17,394 nucleotides of DNA, taken from Ruminococcaceae bacterium UBA1405 (GTDB lineage: Bacteria; Bacillota; Clostridia; Oscillospirales; Ruminococcaceae). Below are positions 1-7,275 of the stretch, piece by piece. The stretch lies in NCBI GenBank assembly GCA_002305685.1, contig DBQB01000040.1, positions 1-17,394 on the forward strand, given 5' to 3'. The position numbers and the translations under genes were made by a program. Within the stretch, counting starts at the first letter, position 1. Each line of letters opens with the position of its first letter. The notes below the pieces were generated by a model. The model made no database searches, had not been told where the DNA came from, and saw only the letters and a list, made by a program, of their open reading frames with translations.

Positions 1-69
1 CCGTTTTTACTGGTTCGGTTCATTCAGACGTCAGCTTTTATTTATGATACCAAATGAAAGGCAACGGAT

Positions 70-1011
70 TTATACCGGCGTTTTGAGATCGTAATCGAAC
101 TTGCCGTCGTTTTTCTCCTCCAGCGCTTTGATGGCGCAGTAAGCAAAATCGTTATATGGAGTGGCAATCCCCAGCTCTTTTCCCATGCGAACCACTGCGC
201 CGGAGAACATATCCACCTCGGTATGCCGTTTGGCGTCCAGATCCTGCAGGGTGGAATAGCGCGCGCGTTTGGCGCTGGCGCTGCGCTTTCCAGCTGTAGC
301 CGGGGCAGAGATGTCGATTCCTTTGGCCGCAGCCACCGCCACTACTTCATCATACAGCATCTGGTTGAGATGGGCCGCATAACGGCTGTCGTCATAGATT
401 CCCACCCCACAGCCCAAAATGGCCTGGGGAAGATTGCTGCTGATGTTCAGCGCAAATTTATACCACAAATCCCGCAGGATTTCCGGACAAAAATGATAGT
501 GGAGAGGGGTATCGTCCAACAACCGGGCGATGGCCAGCATCCTCTCACTGGGTTCCCGCTGTCCCAGTTCTCCGAAAAAGAGGCCGGGCGTTACCTCGCC
601 GTCAAACACCACATTATCCCCCTTGCGCTCAGAGGCAATTTTCATCAGTGAATACACCATATGCTCCTTACCGATCCGTTTGCCGATGATCTCTTCGCTC
701 TCCACACCGTTGAGAAGGCTCAGCACTGTGGTATGCTCATCCACAATCGCTTCAATGGCGTCCAGACTTTCCAGCAACGCCCCATATTTGGTGCAAACCA
801 GCAATAGATCCACGCCGTGGGCCTGCTGCGGGGTGCGAAGATGCAGCGAATACCGCTTGCCATTGACGGTCAGCCCCTTCTGTTCCAGACGCTGTTTGCG
901 CTCCCCCTGAGCAACAACCCACAGGTTTTCGCCCAATTTCTGTTCCAGTCCCCAGATGAAATACCCGCCGATGGCGCCCGCTCCCAGAATCGCTACGGTT
1001 TTTATCTCCAT
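70..1011 (-). CDS. ketopantoate reductase family protein (2-dehydropantoate 2-reductase-like)
   Basis: The 313-residue protein opens with a dinucleotide-binding Rossmann motif (VAILGAGAIGGYF, residues 6-18). It also carries the family's conserved central segment (LLVCTKY near 70 and LLNGVES near 99-105) and a C-terminal helical domain with RDLWYKFALN. This is the architecture of ApbA/PanE enzymes, which reduce 2-dehydropantoate to pantoate with NADPH in cytosolic coenzyme A synthesis; the length is normal for the family. The ATG start has AGGAGG at 1020-1025, eight bases upstream. It has its own promoter (1088-1117) and lies downstream of the racemase-family gene but beyond that gene's terminator. 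No pantothenate genes lie next to it, and this family includes many paralogues of unknown substrate, so panE itself is not claimed. No clear terminator is visible in bases 1-69. Confidence 0.9.
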   Translation of the reverse strand: MEIKTVAILGAGAIGGYFIWGLEQKLGENLWVVAQGERKQRLEQKGLTVNGKRYSLHLRTPQQAHGVDLLLVCTKYGALLESLDAIEAIVDEHTTVLSLLNGVESEEIIGKRIGKEHMVYSLMKIASERKGDNVVFDGEVTPGLFFGELGQREPSERMLAIARLLDDTPLHYHFCPEILRDLWYKFALNISSNLPQAILGCGVGIYDDSRYAAHLNQMLYDEVVAVAAAKGIDISAPATAGKRSASAKRARYSTLQDLDAKRHTEVDMFSGAVVRMGKELGIATPYNDFAYCAIKALEEKNDGKFDYDLKTPV

Positions 1012-1087
1012 CGAAGTTTCCTCCTGTCATTGTTGTAATCTACTTTGACGTTTGTCACAATCTCTGCGGCAAATGCCATCGTACCAT

Positions 1088-1117
1088 ATTATAGCACGAA
1101 AAGAGCAACTTGGTCTA
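1088..1117 (-). promoter_or_regulatory. sigma-A promoter of the ketopantoate reductase-family gene
   Basis: On the minus strand a perfect -10 TATAAT (1088-1093) is preceded by an extended TGC. The -35-like TAGACC (1112-1117, 4 of 6 matches to TTGACA) lies 18 bases upstream. Transcription would start about 70 bases before the gene. The promoter sits just downstream of the terminator of the preceding racemase gene. Confidence 0.65.
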
Positions 1118-1119
1118 TC

Positions 1120-1159
1120 CTTTTAAAACACAAAACGGACGCCGCCATCGCGACGTCCG
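1120..1159 (-). terminator. rho-independent terminator of the racemase-family gene
   Basis: A 10-bp GC-rich stem (1136-1145 pairing with 1150-1159, one G-U pair on the minus strand) closes a four-base loop. On the minus strand it is followed by TTTTGTGTTTT. It starts about 23 bases after the stop codon of the racemase-family gene. Confidence 0.85.
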
Positions 1160-1181
1160 CCGGTGATAAAACCATTTGGAA

Positions 1182-1865
1182 TCAGTCCATTGCCAACAGC
1201 ATTTCCCGAGCACGCTCCAAACCGGTACGGCCGGAATTGTAAACCGGCACCGGCATATTGGCCACATCCTTTTCCAGCACAGACATGGAAAGCTGCGCCA
1301 ACACGATGGAATCCACCTTTTTGGACAGATCGTAAACAGCGTCCAGCAGCATTTCGTTGTGCTTTTTCACGTCTCCGGAGCGGAGAATCTGGAACGCCTC
1401 TGAGCAGAGAACCGGCACCACCTCAACCTCTTTTCCGGCTTCAGACGCAGCGAGCCGCAGCAAACGCTCAGAGGAAGGCATGGTGGAAGGCAGGGTACCG
1501 ATCAGTCCCACCCGTTTTCCCTGCTGCACCGCCAGATCCATCATAGGACGGTCGATGTTCAGAATCGGAGTGGTAATCATCGGACGCGCCAACTCAGGAG
1601 CCAAATTAAAGGTGGAACAGGCCAGCATAATCAAATCCACGCCGGCCATTTGCAAAAACTGGCAATAGGTGGTAAACTTAAAATAATTGAGTTTGGGGAT
1701 GGTTCCCACCGGGGCCGCTAGGTTATCCCTCTGTACCGTATCGTCCCCAAAATGCATGATCTCTACTTCAGGAATAATCTCCTGGCAGTAGGGAGCGATG
1801 GTATTTGCCGTGAAAACGGCTGCATGGATGATTCCTAGGGTTTTTCCAACCAATTTCTGCTCCAA
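1182..1865 (-). CDS. aspartate/glutamate racemase family protein
   Basis: The fold is the Asp/Glu/hydantoin racemase type, normally two alpha/beta lobes each giving one catalytic cysteine to proton abstraction. The first cysteine is visible in ACSTFN, followed by a second lobe with RVGLIGT. At the position of the second cysteine the sequence reads VLAQLSM, so that residue is absent. Single-cysteine members include arylmalonate decarboxylase-like and uncharacterised proteins, so amino-acid racemase activity cannot be assumed. The frame extends to a GTG at 1874, but AAAGGAG directly abuts that codon. The TTG at 1863-1865 lies eight bases after the Shine-Dalgarno sequence and is the better start (227 residues). 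The gene is monocistronic, with a strong promoter and terminator. The substrate is unknown. Confidence 0.82.
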   Translation of the reverse strand: MEQKLVGKTLGIIHAAVFTANTIAPYCQEIIPEVEIMHFGDDTVQRDNLAAPVGTIPKLNYFKFTTYCQFLQMAGVDLIMLACSTFNLAPELARPMITTPILNIDRPMMDLAVQQGKRVGLIGTLPSTMPSSERLLRLAASEAGKEVEVVPVLCSEAFQILRSGDVKKHNEMLLDAVYDLSKKVDSIVLAQLSMSVLEKDVANMPVPVYNSGRTGLERAREMLLAMD

Positions 1866-1910
1866 ACAAAACACTCCTTTGTGAAAAATATACGAAAATC
1901 AATTGTTTTT

Positions 1911-1939
1911 AATATACCATAGCTCTTTGCTGCTGTCAA
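1911..1939 (-). promoter_or_regulatory. strong sigma-A promoter of the racemase-family gene
   Basis: Minus strand: a consensus -35 TTGACA (1934-1939), a 17-base spacer, and -10 TATATT (1911-1916) with an extended TGG just before it. The position about 40 bases upstream of the start codon fits a short leader. It is one of the two best promoters in the window. Confidence 0.85.
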
Positions 1940-2285
1940 CATAGCAAGCCCAACTTGTAAGAAACGATTTGAAAGATCGTGTTGGACACAGCGTTTTGGA
2001 ACGGAAGGGCCTTACAGATGGTTCATAAACTGCTGGGATCTACTGTAACGATCGATATCTCCAAGGAGACATCGATACAACTGGAAGCATTTCATATGGA
2101 AGCTTATTTGGTGGTTTTTGATTCCTATCGTTTGTCTCACAGCCTTTTCCGGGACAATGGACGCGACTTTTCAAACCGATGGGAAATGAAAAAAGGAAAT
2201 TTTGGTTTTTTCTGTGGGCAGGGCGCTCATATACGGCATTGCAATCCCCGTTTCCCTATTCGGAAAATGAAATGAGGTAAAAAGC
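1940..2285. other. intergenic stretch without a convincing gene
   Basis: This 346-base stretch lies between the racemase promoter and the terminator closing the island. A plus-strand frame runs to 2275. An ATG at 2018 with GGAAGGG ten bases upstream would give 85 residues, but the translation resembles no family I know and lacks motifs or membrane segments. A near-perfect palindrome occupies 2051-2076. I regard the stretch as noncoding or eroded coding DNA, with one weak small-ORF possibility. Confidence 0.5.
2051..2076. repeat. 26-bp near-perfect inverted repeat
   Basis: Arms 2051-2062 and 2065-2076 are reverse complements at 11 of 12 positions, separated by only two bases. No T-tract follows on either strand, so it is not an intrinsic terminator. 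An operator or recombination-type site is possible; no regulator gene lies next to it. Confidence 0.6.
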
Positions 2286-2319
2286 AAAAAAATCGGATGC
2301 GTTTTTACACGCATCCGAT
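2286..2319 (-). terminator. rho-independent terminator after the yolD-like gene
   Basis: An 11-bp stem (2292-2302 with 2309-2319) closes a six-base loop. On the minus strand it runs into a seven-base T tract (complement of 2286-2292). It lies about 20 bases after the YolD-like stop codon and closes the polymerase/yolD transcript. It is also the left limit of the putative island. Confidence 0.92.
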
Positions 2320-2339
2320 CCAAAACATGGCTATGGTGG

Positions 2340-2774
2340 TCAGTTTAGATCTCCCAGCCAGCTATAAAGCAGCTCGCAGTCCAGCCCCGTCACATCCATC
2401 AGAGGGATGCTTGTGCCGTCCTCCAGGATCAAAGCACGCTCAGTATCTGAAAACTTTTTCAATATTCCGGTGGCAGTAACATAACTGCCTCCGGCTTTCT
2501 TTTTGTCCGGGGAAAACCATGTAGCAGTGATCATCGGCTGCTCATCTATCAATTTCCGAAGGATCTGCAGTTTATTATCCAGCAAGGTTTTTTCATCTTC
2601 ACTCAACTCGATGCGTTCCTGGGTAACCCGTGAAGTTTCAGCGATAGCTGCCCCATGACCGGTAAGAGCCGCAAAGGGAGAAAACTGTGCCGCCCGGTCC
2701 GTCATGGACATTCTCGGATGCCTGGCGGAAGTGGGATGCGGCAGATGGATGATGTCGTCATATTTTCCATTCAC
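2340..2774 (-). CDS. YolD-like family protein
   Basis: The 144-residue protein has the YolD-like N-terminal signature: PHPTSARHPRMSMTDRA, then AAQFSPFAAL near residues 28-37. A helical segment (EDEKTLLDNKLQILRKLI) and a beta-rich C-terminal domain follow. YolD-like genes are known neighbours of Y-family polymerases (for example yolD-uvrX in Bacillus), and the domain has been compared with UmuD/UvrX partner proteins; its biochemical role is not settled. The start is GTG at 2772-2774, and the GTGA overlaps the polymerase stop codon by four bases. GGAGGG lies about eight bases upstream, so translation is probably coupled to the polymerase. Here yolD follows the polymerase gene, the reverse of the usual Bacillus order. 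Confidence 0.9.
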   Translation of the reverse strand: MNGKYDDIIHLPHPTSARHPRMSMTDRAAQFSPFAALTGHGAAIAETSRVTQERIELSEDEKTLLDNKLQILRKLIDEQPMITATWFSPDKKKAGGSYVTATGILKKFSDTERALILEDGTSIPLMDVTGLDCELLYSWLGDLN

Positions 2775-4795
2775 TGCTGATGCCCTCCGATCTGCTGGTT
2801 CCGCTCCCTGGCGGTGGCCCCCTCCTCCAGATTCATGCCTTTGAGGATCGCGTTCTTTCCAAATTTCTTCTTGATCCCCAGCATGGCCTCCTGGATCTTT
2901 TTCTCCCGGGCATAGGCCGCGTCTTGTTCCGCCTGCTCCTGCTCCTGTGCTGTGTAGTCGGTGAACAGATCCAGCTGCTCCGGCTGCTGCCGCTGCCGTG
3001 CAGTGGCTTCGTCCGCCAGATGGTTGGCGCTGATGCTCAGCCGCCGGACCAGCAGAGCTGGGTCTATGATCCGGTCATAAAGCTCGCTCACCGCTTTCAT
3101 CAGATCCTGGGCCGAAGAGGAATACTGTCCCAAATTGGCAGTCCCATGGGCACGCTTTGGGATCTTTCGCCCGTAGTGGTCGGTGGTCACCGGGCCGGTA
3201 TAGTGTTTTTGGCGTTCCGGGTCGGTAAGGTTTTCAATGTCATACCCCACCGTGAGCACCAGCTGATCGGTGAGCAGCCCCTTGTCCACCAGGTCGAGGG
3301 CCAGGGAGTCTGCCATCTCCCGCACCACCAGCCGGGCCTGCTCAAAGGTATAGGGGTTCTGGAGCACCTGCCCGGAAACAATGCTTTTATTTTCCGGCTT
3401 GTAGGCTTTGACATCCGCTATGGTACAGGGTTCCCAGCCCCAGGCGTGGTCAATGAGCAGCTCCGCGTTGACCCCAAACAGACGGTAAAGCAGTTCCTCG
3501 TTGTAAACTTCATCGGGTTTCCCGAGGGAACACCGGGCGATATCTCCCATGGTATACAGGCCATGAGATTCCAGTTTGGAGGCGTAGCCCTTTCCCACCC
3601 GCCAGAAGTCGGTGAGAGGGCGATGGCTCCACAGCTTCTGCCGATAGCTCATCTCGTCCAGCTCAGCGATCCGCACTCCATACTCATCTACCGAAACATG
3701 CTTCGCTTCAATATCCATGGCGATCTTGGCCAGATATAGGTTGGTGCCGATGCCGGCTGCCGCCGTGATGCCGGTGGTTTTAAGAATATCCAGGATGATA
3801 GTCCGGGCATATTCCCGTCCGGTCATTTTGAATGTTTCAAGATAGTTGGTGGCGTCAATGAACACCTCGTCTATGGAATAGACATGGATGTCCTCCGGGG
3901 CTGCGTATTTGAGATAGACCTGATAGATTCGGGTGCTCCATTCAATATAGTTTGCCATCCGGGGTGGAGCGACAATATAATCCAGAGCCAGGGAAGGATT
4001 TCCCTTCACCTCCGGGTCATGCCAGGAAGAACCGGTAAGTTCCCTGCCGGGAGCCTTCCATTTTCGCTGGGCGTTGATATCGCCAACCCGCTGCACCACT
4101 TCAAAGAGCCGTGCCCGTCCCGAGATCCCATAGGCTTTGAGGGAAGGGGTTACCGCCAAACAGATCGTCTTTTCCGTGCGGCGCTTGTCCGCCACCACCA
4201 GGTTGGTGGTCATCGGGTCCAGCCCTCTCTCGATACATTCTACCGAGGCGTAAAAGCTCTTGAGATCACAGCAGATATAGCAGTTTTCTTTCATGCCCCG
4301 GTCACTCCCTTCCTGTGGCGTATAATCCTGCGCCTTTTCTTCATTAGTATACCACAGGGGACGGGATTCATCGAGGGTGCTTTGCTCCAAATGAGCAGAT
4401 TCTGCCAGTTTTTCTTTCAGGACTGTTTTTGTCCACCCAAACCGCAGAACAGCGTTCAGATACCAAACCCGTTCCGCCAGCTCCAGATCCGCTTCTAAAA
4501 TCAAAATGTTGCGTGTCCAGCCGATCTGCATGGCAAGTTCCAACAGGTCAGGATGATCCCCATATGTCTGATAAAAAGCCCGCATCCGCCGCAAATTCCG
4601 GGGAGAAAAGCCCGTGAGTTCCGGCCTGTTCTGCTGCAGATATTCCGCTGCTGCCACCGCCGCGCCTTTTTCGGATCTCATGGAAACCGCCTTTCCGATG
4701 GCGGTATACTGCTCCATTTGGGCGGCAGTGCCGGCGATGATCTCATCCAGCAGGGTATATAATTCCGTGTAGTCCACTGGTTTGCGCTTATTCAT
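2771..4795 (-). CDS. DUF1016_N domain fused to Y-family DNA polymerase (UmuC/DinB type)
   Basis: One 674-residue frame encodes two parts. Residues about 8-132 match the DUF1016 (YhcG) N-terminal domain: GFSPRNLRRMR at 62-72, IGWTRNILIL at 91-100 and GWTKTVLKEKL at 120-130. Residues 168-674 are a complete Y-family translesion polymerase with metal-binding Asp177 in CDLKSFYASVE, Asp309-Glu310 in YSIDEVF, a helix-hairpin-helix region (FWRVGKGYASKLESHGL), the little-finger domain, and a sliding-clamp-binding QLDLF at 607-611. Such enzymes copy damaged DNA with low fidelity. The ATG at 4793-4795 has AGAAAGGAGG six bases upstream; the frame extends to 4888 but has no comparable site there. A second Shine-Dalgarno (GGAAGGGAG) precedes Met168 (ATG 4292-4294), so a polymerase-only product of 507 residues is also possible. 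A 30-40-residue acidic linker joins the parts. The PDDEXK nuclease half of YhcG is absent. Confidence 0.92.
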   Translation of the reverse strand: MNKRKPVDYTELYTLLDEIIAGTAAQMEQYTAIGKAVSMRSEKGAAVAAAEYLQQNRPELTGFSPRNLRRMRAFYQTYGDHPDLLELAMQIGWTRNILILEADLELAERVWYLNAVLRFGWTKTVLKEKLAESAHLEQSTLDESRPLWYTNEEKAQDYTPQEGSDRGMKENCYICCDLKSFYASVECIERGLDPMTTNLVVADKRRTEKTICLAVTPSLKAYGISGRARLFEVVQRVGDINAQRKWKAPGRELTGSSWHDPEVKGNPSLALDYIVAPPRMANYIEWSTRIYQVYLKYAAPEDIHVYSIDEVFIDATNYLETFKMTGREYARTIILDILKTTGITAAAGIGTNLYLAKIAMDIEAKHVSVDEYGVRIAELDEMSYRQKLWSHRPLTDFWRVGKGYASKLESHGLYTMGDIARCSLGKPDEVYNEELLYRLFGVNAELLIDHAWGWEPCTIADVKAYKPENKSIVSGQVLQNPYTFEQARLVVREMADSLALDLVDKGLLTDQLVLTVGYDIENLTDPERQKHYTGPVTTDHYGRKIPKRAHGTANLGQYSSSAQDLMKAVSELYDRIIDPALLVRRLSISANHLADEATARQRQQPEQLDLFTDYTAQEQEQAEQDAAYAREKKIQEAMLGIKKKFGKNAILKGMNLEEGATARERNQQIGGHQQ
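4292..4312 (-). promoter_or_regulatory. internal ribosome binding site and start for the polymerase domain
   Basis: Minus strand GGAAGGGAG lies about ten bases before an in-frame ATG (4292-4294), exactly where stand-alone Y-family polymerases of this type begin (MKENCYICCDLKSF). No stop codon separates the two domains. Both a fusion and a short form could be made, or the site is a relic of two genes fused by loss of a stop codon. Confidence 0.55.
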
Positions 4796-4845
4796 GGCTT
4801 TCCTCCTTTCTGATGCATGGCATCGTTTTACTATGTATTCTTCCC

Positions 4846-4871
4846 AAAGAAAAACGCAGCCGAAGCTGCGT
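4846..4871 (-). terminator. UUCG-loop intrinsic terminator between phosphoesterase and polymerase genes
   Basis: A perfect 7-bp stem (4854-4860 with 4865-4871) carries a UUCG tetraloop in the minus-strand transcript and is followed by TTTTCTTT. It starts 13 bases after the phosphoesterase stop codon and ends the recombinase operon. No clear promoter is visible between it and the polymerase start (4796-4845), so some read-through into the polymerase gene is possible. Confidence 0.85.
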
Positions 4872-4884
4872 AAATCCTGTCCAA

Positions 4885-5631
4885 TCAAAGCACTTTTACG
4901 ATCTGCTCCCAGAGCAACACATATTTTTCCTCGAAAATTCGGTTATCATGATAGTGACCGAACAACCAGTAGTGGAATCGTGTCTTTTGGCGAACATCCT
5001 CCAGAAAGTTGGTCAGGGGATCATAGCCGTAAGCGCCCCCGCTGAGTAAATCCACAATGTGATTGGGAGCTGCGTGGGTAATGATATAATCCACTGCCCA
5101 TCCTGATTGTTCCAGGATCTTGTCCGCCTCCTGGTATTCCCCGCTGGATGGCATTTCCTCCTTCCACCAGCTGCGGTGGTTGACCCGGAACCGTGCCCCT
5201 ATACTGCGGTAATACAGATACTGCTCCCAGAAATCTTCGCTGAAGGGACTTAAGATTCCATCCTCAATGTCGTGGCTCCTCCCGCCTCCCATGGTGAAGA
5301 AGCTGTGTCCCTGCAGCTGGAACACCTGGCTTCGCAGGAGATGGATTACATGGGGACGAATACGCTGTACCTTTCCACCGTTCCAGTCCTCTGCCGGGTA
5401 TTCTGCCAGAAGGTCAAAGTTTTCATGGTTGCCGGAAACGAACAAGACCGTAAAGGGAAGCTGTTCCAGCCAATCCAACCGTTTGTTTTCCTGTTTGCCT
5501 CCATCCCAAACTCCGCCAAAATCTCCGCAGATGATTACATAATCATCCTTCGTCATAGTTGCTTGCTCGGGGAAATATGCTTCCCGAAAGCGTTCAAATG
5601 TGCCATGGGTATCCCCGGTAGCATAAATCAT
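4885..5631 (-). CDS. calcineurin-like metallophosphoesterase
   Basis: The 248-residue protein has the full metal-binding set of calcineurin-like phosphoesterases. These are Asp7 and His9 in GDTHG, Asp37 in CGDFGG, Asn68-His69 in SGNHE, a later His in ITHAAPNH, and GHYHDN near the C-terminus. The family hydrolyses phosphomono- or diesters using two metal ions; the substrate here (nucleic acid, nucleotide or phosphoprotein) cannot be told. There is no signal peptide, so it is probably cytosolic. The start codon is ATG at 5629-5631 with a GGGGGGA Shine-Dalgarno. It begins 21 bases after the third recombinase and ends at a terminator, so it belongs to the recombinase operon, not to the polymerase unit. 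Confidence 0.9.
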   Translation of the reverse strand: MIYATGDTHGTFERFREAYFPEQATMTKDDYVIICGDFGGVWDGGKQENKRLDWLEQLPFTVLFVSGNHENFDLLAEYPAEDWNGGKVQRIRPHVIHLLRSQVFQLQGHSFFTMGGGRSHDIEDGILSPFSEDFWEQYLYYRSIGARFRVNHRSWWKEEMPSSGEYQEADKILEQSGWAVDYIITHAAPNHIVDLLSGGAYGYDPLTNFLEDVRQKTRFHYWLFGHYHDNRIFEEKYVLLWEQIVKVL

Positions 5632-5652
5632 TGTGATCCCCCCTATGTAGTA

Positions 5653-7275
5653 TTATATCACTTCCTGCCGGATCTCTATGCCGCCCCGCAGGCAGACCAG
5701 GATCTCGTGATCCGACAGCACCTTTACTGTTTCCACTGCCTGGCGGATCAGTTCTTCATCCCATTCTGTAATCTCCGGTGATGCCGAATTCAGCAGTTCC
5801 TCTGCCTGCTGAATCCGGCCATTTACTGCCAGATCAGCCTGTTGCGCCTCCAGTATCAATGCTTTTTGTTCCCGCAGAGCCCCCATCCGTTCACTGATCG
5901 CTTTAAACTTTTCCGCATAGTCCATGTACCCGCCATTCTCTGCGGCATATTGGAGCAGTTCCTGGAACTCTTGATCCAACCGGGTCAGTTCTTTGTCGAT
6001 AACTGCCGGTGTCAAAGATCCTGTGGCATCCGGTGCGAGTCCTGACCGGATAGCGTCGGAGATGACGGCAACCAGGCGGGTTTTGTCCTCCATCATCGAA
6101 TTGACCGCTGCCATGATTGCTCTCTGAAGCGCCCCCTCCTCCATAGTGGGAGAATGCTTGCAGTACCTGCTGCCGTAGTCCAATCGGCTGCTGCACCGCC
6201 AGACGATCTTTTTTCCGCCTTTGCGGACCCAGGTACAGCGGCGGTAGAGGGTCCCGCATTCCTCGCAGACAAGCCGGTCACTGAGGGCGTACCGGGAGGT
6301 ATAACTGGATAGCCCGGTAGCGGCTGCCCGCTTGTTGGGAGAGCGGCGGGAACCGCGGCGTGCGAACTCGGCCTGAACCGCTTGATAGGTTTCCCGGCTG
6401 ACGATTCCTTCATGGTGGTTCTCAATGAGGTACATGGGAAGCTGCCCCACATTCTTGATGACCTTCCGGCTGATGCAGTCGCTGATAAATGTCTTTTGCA
6501 GCAGCACATCCCCGCAGTATTTTTCATTTTTCAGAATATTCTCAATGGAGGAGAGCGACCATTCCTTACCCTTGCGTGGAGCAATCCCTTCCGCGTCCAG
6601 CCATCCCTTGATCATCCGGATGCTCTGCCCCCGCAGGAAGCTTTTATAGATCCGGCGGACTACTTCCGCCTCGTCCGGAAGTACTTGAGGCTGGCCATTT
6701 TCATCTTCGGTGAAACCATAGAGTTGCTTGCAGCGGAGCGATACGCGCCCTTCCCGCATGGCTTGGCGAATCCCCCAGCGGACATTCTGACTGATGGATT
6801 CGCTCTCTGCCTGCGCAAAGGCCCCCAGAAGTGTGATAAGCATTTCTCCTTCACTGTCCAGGGTGTTGATATTTTCCTTCTCGAAGATCACTGCGATGCC
6901 CATCTCCTTCAGTGCCCGGATATAGTGGAGGCAATCCACTGTGTTGCGGGCGAAGCGGGAGATGGACTTAACCAGTATAAGATCGATCTTCCGTTTTCGG
7001 CACAGGCGAATCATCTGAAGAAACTCTGGTCTCTTTTCAGCAGAGGTACCTGTGATCCCCTCGTCCGCAAAGATCCCGGCCATACTCCACTGGGGATTCT
7101 GCATAATTTTATCGGTATAGTAAGTCTTCTGGGCCTCGTAGCTGGTCATCTGTTCTTCTGAGTCTGTGGATACCCGGCAGTAGGCAGCCACACGAAGTTG
7201 CCTCCGGACAGCTTTTTTCCGGGCAAGTTCCGGATTGGCTGGGATGACGATAAGCTTTGGTACGGTTTCAGTCAT
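5653..7275 (-). CDS. large serine recombinase (recombinase 3 of 3)
   Basis: The 540-residue protein starts with a resolvase/invertase catalytic domain (about 27-180) containing the nucleophile Ser36 in YCRVST, GITGTSAEKRPEF, and the arginine motif in KSISRFARNT. A recombinase DNA-binding domain follows (about 190-320). The zinc ribbon has CEEC plus WRC and RYC cysteines near 345-385, and a coiled coil follows (about 430-500). Large serine recombinases of this type integrate or excise mobile elements between short att sites. The ATG overlaps the stop of recombinase 2 (ATGA) and has AGAAAGGGG nine bases upstream, so it is translationally coupled. All catalytic motifs look intact. Whether it acts alone or with the other two proteins is not known. 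Confidence 0.95.
   Translation of the reverse strand: MTETVPKLIVIPANPELARKKAVRRQLRVAAYCRVSTDSEEQMTSYEAQKTYYTDKIMQNPQWSMAGIFADEGITGTSAEKRPEFLQMIRLCRKRKIDLILVKSISRFARNTVDCLHYIRALKEMGIAVIFEKENINTLDSEGEMLITLLGAFAQAESESISQNVRWGIRQAMREGRVSLRCKQLYGFTEDENGQPQVLPDEAEVVRRIYKSFLRGQSIRMIKGWLDAEGIAPRKGKEWSLSSIENILKNEKYCGDVLLQKTFISDCISRKVIKNVGQLPMYLIENHHEGIVSRETYQAVQAEFARRGSRRSPNKRAAATGLSSYTSRYALSDRLVCEECGTLYRRCTWVRKGGKKIVWRCSSRLDYGSRYCKHSPTMEEGALQRAIMAAVNSMMEDKTRLVAVISDAIRSGLAPDATGSLTPAVIDKELTRLDQEFQELLQYAAENGGYMDYAEKFKAISERMGALREQKALILEAQQADLAVNGRIQQAEELLNSASPEITEWDEELIRQAVETVKVLSDHEILVCLRGGIEIRQEVI

Noticed and set aside
1979..2275. Plus-strand frame of 98 codons before the island
   Set aside because: It has no recognisable family or motif, its GTG start lacks a ribosome binding site, and only an internal ATG at 2018 has a weak one. 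It is kept only as a remark on the intergenic stretch.
2780..3739. Plus-strand frame of 319 codons opposite the polymerase
   Set aside because: It is antisense to a clearly conserved polymerase; its translation has no family features and follows the codon bias of the opposite strand.
4796..4888. 31-codon N-terminal extension of the polymerase fusion
   Set aside because: It overlaps the phosphoesterase stop and the intrinsic terminator; the ATG at 4793-4795 has a near-ideal Shine-Dalgarno sequence.
6382..7161. Plus-strand frame of 259 codons opposite recombinase 3
   Set aside because: It is antisense to the catalytic domain of a serine recombinase and has no independent support.
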